A stretch of 64,000 bases of DNA. Origin: Aotearoamyces nothofagi (lineage: Eukaryota; Ascomycota; Leotiomycetes; Leotiales; Tympanidaceae). Below are positions 1-9,683 of the stretch, one piece after another (position 1 is the first letter of the stretch; every line of letters begins with the position of its first letter). The DNA is taken from NCBI GenBank assembly GCA_015345905.1, contig JADDTR010000022.1, positions 217,787 through 281,786 of the forward strand. Direction: 5' to 3'. The notes under the pieces were generated by a model. That model worked only from the letters and a program-made list of their open reading frames with translations, did no database searches and was not told where the DNA came from. A program made the translations under genes and the position numbers.

Positions 1-285
1 TGGGCCATCGCCATCGATCCCTCACAACTGAACTTCCACGACACAGGCACGGATCTCGACAGACTCCCGAACCCGATCTATACGTCCGGTGCGCCGCCGG
101 TGTATATCAATATCGCTACGACGGTGATTGAGTGGCCGATTGTGAATGATACAGCGGCTGTGCCTCCGACGGAGCCGGTGCGGCTAGGCACGCCTTATGT
201 GGTGAGGCTGGTGCCGTTTGGGAGTGCGAAACTGCATATGGCGGAGGTGCCGTTGCTGGAATTGGAGAGGGTGGAGGGTCTTTGA
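1..285 (+). CDS. C-terminal end of a DUF1680-like (GH127-type) glycosidase, cut by the window edge
   Basis: The reading frame is open from base 1 to a TGA at 283-285, giving the last 94 residues of a longer protein. It starts with WAIAIDPS, followed by a PPVYINIA strand and IEWPIVND, and ends with VRLVPFGSAKLHMAEVPLL. This order (a WxxAId block, a residue-rich linker, then a 'LVPFGxxKLrxaevP' ending) resembles the C-terminal beta domain of DUF1680 proteins, which include beta-L-arabinofuranosidases. Those enzymes release arabinofuranose from plant glycans. The catalytic domain lies upstream of the window, so activity cannot be judged. The family call rests on this short tail only. Confidence 0.5.
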   Translation, partial: WAIAIDPSQLNFHDTGTDLDRLPNPIYTSGAPPVYINIATTVIEWPIVNDTAAVPPTEPVRLGTPYVVRLVPFGSAKLHMAEVPLLELERVEGL

Positions 286-824
286 TGGAAGTTTGAGACT
301 GTGGAGAGACTAGATTACGATGTGCAGAGGAATAGTGTGTGGTACAAAGACTCACCTTATGCGAGTGTCAAGGCCACGGTTATGTAGTTCACAACTATAT
401 ATGCCATAGCTAAATGGTTAATACTTAGCCACTTTTGCTTCCTCTTCCATACTCTGCTGCTCTTGTATGAACCCACTTTAGTACTTTTTTGGCATTGACA
501 AATAAGTGTTATAATTATTTAATATCAGCCATTTTTATTTATATATGGCTCGAAAATTTCTATTTCTCCAACAATGATGTGCAATCATATATCGTAATCT
601 ATGGAATACAAACCGTAGCTTATAGCTTACAGCCCTACCCTCATAATTACATACTTACATAACATCCCCTCTGCATCCCCATCTCTTCGTAGTATACACC
701 AAGAAAGATCGAAACAATTATATTCTTTGCAGCCGAACCCCACCGGCCGATCTCCGGGGCTCCCCCCAAGGGCTCGTCTCGCACGTATATACGCAGATAA
801 GCAAAATCCTCCAAAATCAATCCG
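286..824. other. AT-rich intergenic stretch before the tRNA cluster
   Basis: This stretch of about 540 bases is the 3' flank of the partial glycosidase gene and the 5' flank of the first tRNA. It is AT-rich between 400 and 660. I see no ORF, repeat or RNA gene that can be supported. Confidence 0.6.
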
Positions 825-909
825 GGTCGCTTAGCTCAGTTGGTTAGAGCGTGGTGCTAATATCTTCGAGATTACGCCAAGGTCGCGAGTTCGACCCTCG
901 TAGTGACCA
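825..909 (+). tRNA. tRNA-Ile (AAU), copy 1, with 11-nt intron
   Basis: A full cloverleaf can be drawn: acceptor GGTCGCT pairs with AGTGACC, D-stem GCTC with GAGC, anticodon stem TGGTG with CGCCA, and T-stem GCGAG with CTCGT around TTCGACC; A73 is the discriminator. The anticodon AAT is at 859-861 in loop CTAATAA. An 11-nt intron (863-873) interrupts the loop after position 37, the canonical nuclear tRNA intron site. T-rich runs (TTTATTTTTG, then TTTTTT) follow the gene and fit pol III termination. The mature sequence is the same in the two neighbouring copies. Confidence 0.95.
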
Positions 910-1042
910 GTCAACAAAACAATCCCGTTTATTTTTGCCTTTTTTGCCCCTCCCCCGGGCGCTCATTTTTTTATTCCACCTCTCGACTATTTCCCTATTG
1001 CTTATTCTGCGATAAGCGCTTCTCGGACACAAAATATGTTCG

Positions 1043-1132
1043 GGTCGCTTAGCTCAGTTGGTTAGAGCGTGGTGCTAATATCATGTCATGTGAGACACGC
1101 CAAGGTCGCGAGTTCGACCCTCGTAGTGACCA
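1043..1132 (+). tRNA. tRNA-Ile (AAU), copy 2, with 16-nt intron
   Basis: The exons match copy 1 and fold into the same cloverleaf, with anticodon AAT at 1077-1079. The intron (1081-1096) is 16 nt and shares no obvious sequence with the introns of copies 1 and 3, but sits at the same canonical position 37/38. Downstream there is CTTTTT, then a G run and a long T run at about 1157-1164. The gene lies 133 bases after copy 1 on the same strand. Confidence 0.95.
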
Positions 1133-1545
1133 ATTTCATACTTTTTGGGGGGGGTTTTTTTTTTGGCTGCGCGCGCTTGGGCGTCGGGTAACTTTTTTTT
1201 TTAGCCGAGAGAGTTTGGCCTGAGGGAGAGAGAGGAAGGCAACGCGGGCGACGCAAAGGTTCGCTCGCAAACCCTGTATATGCATTCGGATAGTATAGTT
1301 ATATTACAACACCAACTGATAATAAAAGCCTGATAATACTCAGCATTGTTATATTTGCTTCTTCTGTATGCGATGTCCAAATCTCAATAACTCCTGATCA
1401 TTTGTTGTACTGCTGCCATGCCATTGAATATAGAGAGTTTTTGGTGTTCGTCGCTACTTCAGCTGTCGAGTGCGCCAATTCTTTCGGCGCCCTCCGTCGT
1501 AGGTATATGTAACAGAATAAGCGAAGTTCTTCAAAAACAAATCCT

Positions 1546-1632
1546 GGTCGCTTAGCTCAGTTGGTTAGAGCGTGGTGCTAATATTACAACAAGATTACGC
1601 CAAGGTCGCGAGTTCGACCCTCGTAGTGACCA
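1546..1632 (+). tRNA. tRNA-Ile (AAU), copy 3, with 13-nt intron
   Basis: Third copy, with exons equal to copies 1 and 2. The anticodon AAT is at 1580-1582 and a 13-nt intron lies at 1584-1596. The 5' flank (AAAAACAAATCCT) resembles that of copy 1 (CAAAATCAATCCG), so the duplication probably included some flank. The downstream TTCTTTTTGTTCTCTTTTTG fits a pol III terminator. About 410 bases separate it from copy 2, and no other gene is visible there. Confidence 0.95.
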
Positions 1633-2564
1633 AATTCATTCTTTTTGTTCTCTTTTTGTTGATGTGATGATGATCTCTTGCATTTTTACATGATCTAAAT
1701 TTTTGCATAGCGATTCATGTTATATATGGTACTCGCATATCATGTTGTATAGAAGCGACATTTTAGCAGTAAGCAGTGTTCTATTTTGCTACCGTCTAAC
1801 TTGTCGATTACAGGTAGGTATACTTTTCGATCTTCTTTGAGATATGGTTGGAATATTTTCATCATTACCAATGGTACTGCGCTTGGAGCAACAGTCCTGT
1901 CCCAAAGGCCACGCTTGCCGGCACCAATTGGCGACTGTCGCCCAGCATGGCAGATCTGCACGATTGTTGCCGTAGAGTCCTTCTGACAAGCATCTGCCCA
2001 CAGTGACCATTCCTTGAGATACCGAGGGTGTGCTGAGGCTCGCAAAGATATCACGTGAGCTGTCATTGCTTCATCCGTATTGGAGATTTAGGAGGGTTTA
2101 TCTTGATTTCAGTTTCTAGGCCATATTTGGGACTTTGCCGTAATCAAATTCAATTGATTCAATCGAATAATCCAGTATAAAAAAAAGCCCCCATGTCACA
2201 TGCTAAACCACGTGCCAATAACTTATTATCTCATAGAGTATGTTCAGCCTAATTATAATATTATATATGGTGTGGTTTTGATAGTTCATGCTGTATTCTC
2301 AACACACCATTATCAACGGCTTCAGAACGAGTGCCGAATATTAACATCTCATACGGGCCAACACTACCCTGACGAGGAAGTAATGAAATTTCGCACACCA
2401 TGATGTTTTGGATCCCCGTACCACAAAGACTAAAAGCTAGGAATTCAATCATCTACTCGCATCCCTGCCATACGACTGTCATAATGCAGGATGCACGGTT
2501 CACACTGTATTTTAACTAGCAGTCTCTGAGAGGTTTAGATGAGTTTAAGAATGATATGACGAGA
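1633..2564. other. Intergenic DNA between the tRNA cluster and the 3' end of the NNT gene
   Basis: About 930 bases. Short ORFs on both strands around 1740-2066 overlap one another and show no recognisable composition or domain. The part next to 2564 will hold the 3' UTR and poly(A) region of the minus-strand transhydrogenase gene. No repeat or RNA gene was recognised. Confidence 0.5.
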
Positions 2565-5500
2565 TCAAACATCGAACTTCTTATCTTGCGCTTCAAGTGC
2601 GTGTTTAATAGCTGAATTACGTTAGTACGATATGACTTAATTATCGGAGGGAGTTTCGTCGAGGGAGCTTACCATCGCAAGTTTCCTTTGCATCTCCGAA
2701 TAACATCTTCGTGTTGGGCATGAAGAACATGGGATTTGGGACATCCGCTACATTGTTAAATAGTCAGATAAATGCATTCGATATACCAGATTCGGCCAGG
2801 TTAGGCTGGGTTGGGTTGTAACATACCATAACCGCTTGACATGCCTCGTTTCATGACGATAACTTGTTTACTCTTCCACGCATGAAGGACAGGCATGCCA
2901 GCAATTGGAGAACCAGGTTCAAGAGCGATTGGATTTACAGTATCGTTCGCACCGATCACAATCGTTAGATCCGTGTCCGAGAAGTCATCGTTGATTTCAT
3001 CCATCTCCAGTACAACTAAGATTGACATTAGCATATATTTTGAAACCGTAGGAAGCAGGATTGAGAGCTTACTGTCATAAGGCACAGATGCTTCTGCAAG
3101 AAGGACATTGCATTGCCCGGGCATTCTTCCTGCGACTGGGTGGATGGCAAATCGAACTTTAGCACCTCGAGCTTTCAGCATGCGGGTTATTTCTGAGATG
3201 GCGAATTGGGCTTTTGCGACTGCCATTCCATATCCGACGACCTGGAACCAAGTCAATAACCGAGGTGCTTGACAAAGGAGCATACGTACAATTATGACAT
3301 TCTCAGCATTCCCAAGTGCTTCCACAGTCTCATCGACTGAGAATTTGGTGATGGACCCTTCCATCTTATGCACTGTTTCTGCCGGGGCAGATTTTCCTCC
3401 GAATAATACGTTTGTTATAGATCTATTCATTGCAATACACTGCCACATATATTAGGGAGAACTAAGATGATTATGATAGAAACTTACCATGATGTATGAC
3501 AATATAGAACCACTAACACCAATGAGTGCTCCAATCGTCGTTAATAGCGGATTATCAAGCATAAATCCCTCAGCAACAAGTGCAAACCCAGAGTATGCAT
3601 TTAGAACAGTAATAACCACGGCTATATAAGAAAAGTGAATTAGAAATCTCTTGAGTAAAGAGTGTGGAGTTGATTAGGGACTTACGCATATCAGCCCCAC
3701 CAATAGCTGCTGTCGTTGTATAACCTTGTATGAAACTTAAAATAGTGTTTGCTGATAGACATATAGCAGCAACGATAGGGGCACCGGGAGCCATGGTGAC
3801 AAAAGCACCCATTGTGGCAACATTGGCACCGACAAGTGAGCTATTTATCAGGCGTTTGCCACGGTAGACTAGTGGTCTTGAAGACATACGTCCGGCAAGT
3901 TTGAGGAAAGCGACGATAGAACCAGTGAATGTGACACCACCTAGAAGGGAGTTAGAATCATTTCCTCAAATTCAGATGGTGAAGTACCGATGAGAACTCC
4001 CAAGTATGCGGTAACGAGATGTAGAGTTGATATGTGAGCAACGTTAGCCATCACGCTGCCAATGCTAGTCAACACTGCAGCCAGTCCAACGACTGAGTGC
4101 AAAGCAGCCACTGTTTGAGGTAGCTCAGTTGCTGTGATTCGTCGACCGATTAGACCACCTAGATGCCAAGTTAGCTCTTTGGCAAATATAGGATCGCAGC
4201 AAAATCAAAGGCACTCACCAGCAAGACTTCCAGTACCGGCAACAATCGCGAACTGGAGCAGAACTTCGGGCGGGAATCCAACTGCGGCTAGCGATGCAAG
4301 AATTCCAGACCCAACACCTAGTATGCCAAGGATGTTTCCCTGACGAGCTGTTAACTGGGAAGCTAGCCCAGATAATGAACCTATTGGACCGTCAATAAAT
4401 CGGTAAGCGGGGTGATACTTTGAAGACTGACCGATGCACAGAACACTGCTCGCAAGATATCCAGCCTGTATAAGACCAGCCATCCCAGTACTTGCAGCGG
4501 CAATATAGCCTCCTCCAAATAGTATACCAGGAATGGCGTATAGCCAAGGATATTCGGCGGGATCCGTTGGACCTAGAAACTATTACTTTAAACTCAAATC
4601 AACTCAAATGACTGGTTCTCTAACATACGCTTGAACATATCTAGCATACGCTTTGTTATTACAAACCCTCCTGATACATTAACAAATGCCAGGAGGACTG
4701 ATATAGCGCCAAGAGCCTGCGGTAAAGTATGAGGCAAAACCCCGCCACCCATGATGAAGAACCCACCAACACCAACCATTCCTAGGAATCCCATAAATTA
4801 GTTATATTATTATCTGGGGAGAAAATCCTTTACCTGAGATAGCATTTGTAACACTCATAAGCGGCGAATGCAAAGCCGGTGCAACGCCCCACACGACCCT
4901 ATACCCAATAAGACCCGCCAAGGCAAAAGGCAACATATTTCCCATAAAGATCGGGCCAGTCGCCTTTCCTAGAGCAAGCACCGTTCCCATCCCAGCTGTC
5001 ACAGTCGCTACCTCCCTTGTTGTTTTTTGCCACGGCGTCAAAGCAACGACGGCTTTTACTTGCTCGGCCTCCTTTTGCGGAGACGGCATTACAGCCGGTG
5101 GAGGTGTGGATCTAGGGACGGGAGGGAGAACTCCGCCCTTGCTAGTTATGAGTGCGCCGCGAACGACTTCGTCATCGAGGTTTATGCCAAAGTGGTTAGG
5201 TTGGGGAGACATGGCGAGGAGGAATTTGGTGATGTTGTTGGAGTAGAGGGTCGATGACTGGGTTGGGAGTCGGGAGGGGAGATCGGTGTAGCCTGGAAGA
5301 TTTTAGTCAGATGGTTATTGCAACTTGATAAATGTCCACGAACCAATGACAGTGACATCTTTGTGTGTGATCAGTTTTCCCGGTACAGTTACCTGGCAAT
5401 TCCCACCTGCCTCGGCAGCTAGATCGACAATCACTGATCCAGGTTTCATCGCCGCTACCATCTGATTTCATCAATGTTAGATCTGTTTTGCAAGCTCGAT

Positions 5501-6830
5501 TTATTAAACGTACCTCTTCTGTAATCAATTTTGGAGCAGATCTTCCGGGTATCAGCGCAGTTGTAATAACAATATCTACATCTCGACATTGTTCCATAAA
5601 AAGCTTCATCTCGGCATCATGGAATTCTTTCGACATCTCTTTCGCATAGCCACCTGCTGCTCCACCTTCTTCCACAACATCAACTTCGATGAATTCGGCA
5701 CCGAGCGATTGGACCTGTTCACGCGCCGCAGATCGAGTATCGAACCCCCGTACAATGGCACCCATGCGTCTAGCCTGAAATGGAAGATGTTCAATACCAG
5801 CCAGAAAAAATACCTAGAGGTTCTACATACCGTAGCAATGGCACTGAGGCCTGCAACTCCAGCTCCAATTACAAGGACTTTACAAGGAGGGATCTACGTC
5901 ACAGTTGGCTTCGGACAACATTATCAGAATGTCAAAGAGGAATTTACCTTTCTGAAAACCCCGCATTGTTAGTACGACCCTAAAAGATCCATCGAAAACT
6001 CTCACTTACCCAGCTGCTGTAACCTGCCCGGTCAAAAAACGACCAAAATGATTCGAAGCTTCCAGCACCGCTTTATACCCTGCAGTATTCGCCATCGAAC
6101 TATACAACACGCATCACATAAGCCGCTTCCTTTTCTCCCATCAACTCCGCAATCCAAAAAAGGGAACATACCTCAAAGCGTCAAAAACTTGCGATCTCGA
6201 AATCCTCGGAATCATATCCATAGCCAACGTCGTAGCGCCTTTCGCAGCTAGGCTCTCCACCAACGCCTTATTCTGCGCCGGGTATAAAAAGGAAATAAGC
6301 GTCCCATTCTCTCTGAGCAGCGTGATTTCATTTTGCTGACCCTCGATGCTTGGAGCGCGTACTTTCAGTATGATGTCGCTTGAGCTCCAGACCGTTTTGG
6401 GTAGGTCGACGAGAGTCGCACCTGCACGTTCGTAGGCCTGGTCGGGGAATTGTGCTTCGACGCCGGCGCCGCGCTCGATGAGGATGCGGGAGAAGCCTTT
6501 CTTGAGAAGGAGAGCGGTATTTTGGGGCGTCAGGGCTACGCGCCGCTCGTGGGGGAAGGTTTCGCGCACGACGCCGATAGTGAGCTTGTTGTAGGGTATA
6601 TCCTGCGAGAGTTGGCTCGTAGGTTCGCTGCTGGAGGGAATTGCAGAGGTGGAGACTGCGGCACGCCGCGAGGTCAAGTGGACGAGGAGCTGAGGCCAGG
6701 ATGGTCTCTGGGCACCATTCTTCCACCTCGCGGTTCGGCGCGAGAGCGTGCACACATTGAAGACTAGAAGAGAAGAGCTTGAGTCAGAGCAGGCCACAGG
6801 ACAAAGGAGAATTGTGGAAGGACTACACAC
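2565..6830 (-). CDS. Mitochondrial NAD(P) transhydrogenase (fused alpha-beta type), 17 exons
   Basis: Proton-translocating transhydrogenase of the mitochondrial inner membrane, passing hydride from NADH to NADP+. Exons (minus strand): 6830-6172, 6099-6010, 5951-5948, 5893-5831, 5774-5514, 5461-5344, 5292-4834, 4781-4629, 4572-4219, 4158-3988, 3940-3686, 3621-3488, 3439-3290, 3241-3073, 3015-2827, 2747-2673, 2611-2565. They sum to 3351 nt (1116 aa). In order: a presequence, domain I with [13 protein letters not shown], the NAD site [35 protein letters not shown], membrane domain II (for example [15 protein letters not shown] and GGVTFTGS), then NADP-binding domain III with [28 protein letters not shown] and GANDTVNP. 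The third exon is only 4 nt and is needed to keep frame. No in-frame Met follows 6830 within the presequence. An acceptor-like TCTTCTAG near 6770 leaves open an upstream first exon, so the start is the weakest part. Confidence 0.93.
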
Positions 6831-6938
6831 GGCATCGGTGCTGCCCCGGCGCAGGCCGTATCGCTGGCGAGAAGAAGCTCATATCGGCGACATATGTGCT
6901 GGCCTCTCCAGACCGAATTGTCGACGTTGCAGAGAGAT

Positions 6939-6940
<2 letters not shown>

Positions 6941-6971
<31 letters not shown>

Positions 6972-6982
6972 GTCGTGGATCG
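6941..6982. repeat. 7-bp tandem repeat (TGGACCG)
   Basis: Four perfect TGGACCG units at 6941-6968 are followed by two variants, TGGGTCG and TGGATCG, ending at 6982. It lies about 110 bases upstream of the proposed NNT start. Confidence 0.85.
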
Positions 6983-7317
6983 TAGCTTTGGCAAGCGCCG
7001 GCAGACGAGGCTGCCACCAGAGTCACCGCAGAGGCTAGGGGCCGAAGACGGAACTACGGGACGTGGGACGTGGTGGCTGCCGCGACCCCTCACGCCCCGC
7101 TGTATCTGGCGGACGGTATTGGGCCTCGACGCAGATGCCCGCACCGCACCTCGATATATCCTGCCTGGGTCTTGCTGGCCATGCGCCCCTGACGCCCCGC
7201 GTGTGCGCGTGTGGGGGAGGGGTCCGGCACTGCTGCCGGCGCCCGCCAACAAGCATGGGCATGTTCTACGCAGGCCGACATAAGGATATACACCAAACAC
7301 CCTGCACTCCACCACAA

Positions 7318-7365
7318 TCACAGTCACAACCACAAACTACACCACAACCACAACCACAACCACAG
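7318..7365. repeat. CAACCA-type microsatellite
   Basis: Imperfect run of CACAAC/CACAAT units on the + strand, with an uninterrupted stretch of CAACCA-type units at about 7340-7365. It is non-coding simple sequence. Confidence 0.7.
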
Positions 7366-7933
7366 CCCTCTATTCTGGTCCGCGTCTACAGTCTTACCTC
7401 AACCTCTCACTCTAGCCCAACGCAAACAATTTCCTTTTGGCCTTCTCCTTTTCTTGCAATCTATTCTTCCCTCTCTCGGACTAGCGCAGGATGGTTGTCA
7501 TCGCTTAACAATGGGACCTACGCACTCGCGCCCAGCGTGCTCACTGACGTACCCACTCACGTCCTACGCAAACATCAAAGTCAAGAAGGTCTGGTCCAGT
7601 CGGGCGAGGCACATTATGTCACTAAATCAAGTCACTTGCATACAGCAGGCAGAGCACGAGCAAATTTTTGGGAAGACACTATATTGGAGTGGTATCTCAC
7701 TACTTCAGTAAAAAATTAACATCTGACCCGTCAATCCATTAACGAATGGGCCAAGACAACAACCACATGACAACTGTCCCAAAGGAAGCTGGCCTCAAGC
7801 CTGCCTCACATATAAGTCTATGTGTTGAAACAGCACCACCAACGCCACGCTGATCCAGCGCACATATCCCTTTTCCTCAATATATACTATATAAAATCGT
7901 ATTTCTGCGATGATCGTGTCAAAAGGCAGACGC

Positions 7934-9683
7934 TTAGACAGCGTTGGAAAGGTCCTGGCTGCCCTCGAGGTGCTTAGTTTCAGGCTTCAGGTCGCTCGCG
8001 AGGCCCATGTCGGCAGCGAAGGTAGTATGTGGGACCCATTTGGCCGATGTACGTGGAGTAGTCTCTTCCAGCATGCGGTCGACTTGCTCGAGGGTGAGAC
8101 CCTTGGTTTCTGGGACCAGGAGGAAGGCGTAGACGAAGCACAGTGTGCAAAGGGCGGCCCAGAGGAAGAAGATCTTTGGGCCGATATCTTTACCGCCATT
8201 GTCGTTGGAGGTCATGTATGGGGTAATGATCGCAATGACCTAGAGACTCAATTAGTTCCTGCGTTTGAAGTAGGGTGGAGATGAGAGAGTCACTTACGCA
8301 GTTCCATAGCCAGTTGGATGCGGTTGAGAGAGCGACACCACGAGATCTGATTGGGAGAGGGAAGAGCTCGCCGATCAAGACCCAGGCTCCTGGTCCCCAG
8401 GTGGTGGCGAAGAAGGCAATATAGACGCAGATGAACGCAATACTAGCAGAGGTGGCGGCAGTGCTGTCACTTGCGGTACCGACGATGGCGACAATGAACT
8501 CGCAGACAAGCATTCCCAAGGCGCCGTAGATCAGGATGGTACGACGACCGAATCGCTCAATAATCCAGAAGGATAACGGTGTGGTGCAGACATTGACGAG
8601 AGTCGTGATCAAACTAATCAAGAAGGGGTTGGAAATCGTGCCGAGAGCGGTAAAGTAGGTTGTTCCGTAGTAGAAGATGAAGTTGATACCAGTCCATTGT
8701 TGCATCATCTGCAACGATGTACCTAGAATCGTACGACGAAGGTTGCTGGATGGGTTGCGCAGGGAGCCCTTGAAGCAGTTTGCCCAGCTGCTGAAGTAGC
8801 CGTTTTGTGGGATAACAGACATTTCGTATTCGTGGTTGGCGACGATCTCGGCAAGCTCTTCTTCGACCATGACTGACCCAGCAGGCTGATCTCTAACTCT
8901 CTCTAGTGCGCGGGCGGCCTTGGCCAAATCACCTCTCATGACATAGAAACGGGGAGATTCTGGCAGCAAGAAGAGACCTGTGCCTAGAATAAGAGGCCAT
9001 AAGAATTGTATTGCCATTGGGATACGGTATGACCCAGTATCGAGACGATCTTGGGTAGCATAATCAACACAGGATGCAAGGAGAAGGCCGATGGTGACGC
9101 AGAATTGGTAACCAGATACCATGGCTCCTCTGACCTTCTTTGGTGCGATCTCGGACATGTATAGAATGATGATGGCAGAGACGCAGCCGACACCGAAACC
9201 GGCAACCAGACGACCGGCAACCAACAGACCGTATGATGTTGAAGCAGTTTGCAAGATACAACCGACAGCGTAGACGACGCAACCGATGATGATTGTTGTC
9301 CGACGTCCGATCCAATCGGCAAGATCACCAGCAATGAGGGCACCGAAGAAAGTACCAGCTGAAAGAATCGAGACAATCAAAGACTTCTTGCCCGCGGGGA
9401 TAACAAAGGCGTCGGTTTCCGCTGTTGTGGCATTGGGCCCTGGGATGTCCTTCCCGGTGAATAGGTGGATGAACCAGTCCATGGCGATAACACCGCTGAT
9501 GTATCCAGAATCGTACCCGAAAAAGACACCACCGAATGCGGCGAAAGCACACATCATGTACGTCTTCCATGTTACAGGAGCTTCGACACGCTGAAGATTG
9601 GCTGAGCCCTGGAGGGCATGCTCCTTGTCGTGTTTCATGGCAAGTTCGGACTGCGGAGCCGCAGGAACTGTTTCGACACCCAT
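7934..9683 (-). CDS. MFS sugar transporter (monosaccharide:H+ symporter type)
   Basis: Twelve-helix plasma-membrane hexose transporter of the sugar porter family. Two exons: 9683-8298 (462 codons) and 8239-7934 (101 codons plus stop), joined across a 58-nt intron inside the NWLWNC/VIAIITPYMT helix, giving 563 aa. Family signatures are present in order: GGVFFGYDSGYISGV in helix 1, DWIGRRTT after helix 2, GRLVAGFGVGCVSA in helix 4, FLLPESPRFYVMRG after helix 6, QQWTGINFIFYYGTTYF in helix 7, ERFGRRTILIYGA, WGPGAWVLIGELFP in helix 10, and VPETKGLTLEQVDRMLEE after helix 12. It resembles the fungal high-affinity glucose carriers and the RCO-3/MstA group, but sequence alone cannot tell a transporter from a sensor. 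The soluble tails are short, which argues against a long-tailed yeast-type Snf3/Rgt2 sensor. Confidence 0.93.

Larger units (their letters stand above)
6831..7933. other. Intergenic region upstream of NNT with short tandem repeats
   Basis: About 1.1 kb between the NNT start and the 3' end of the sugar transporter, both on the minus strand, so it should hold the NNT promoter and the transporter's 3' UTR. ORFs on both strands overlap heavily and look like chance frames in repetitive sequence. It contains a 7-bp tandem repeat at 6941-6982 and a CAACCA-type repeat at about 7318-7365. No gene is supported. Confidence 0.5.
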
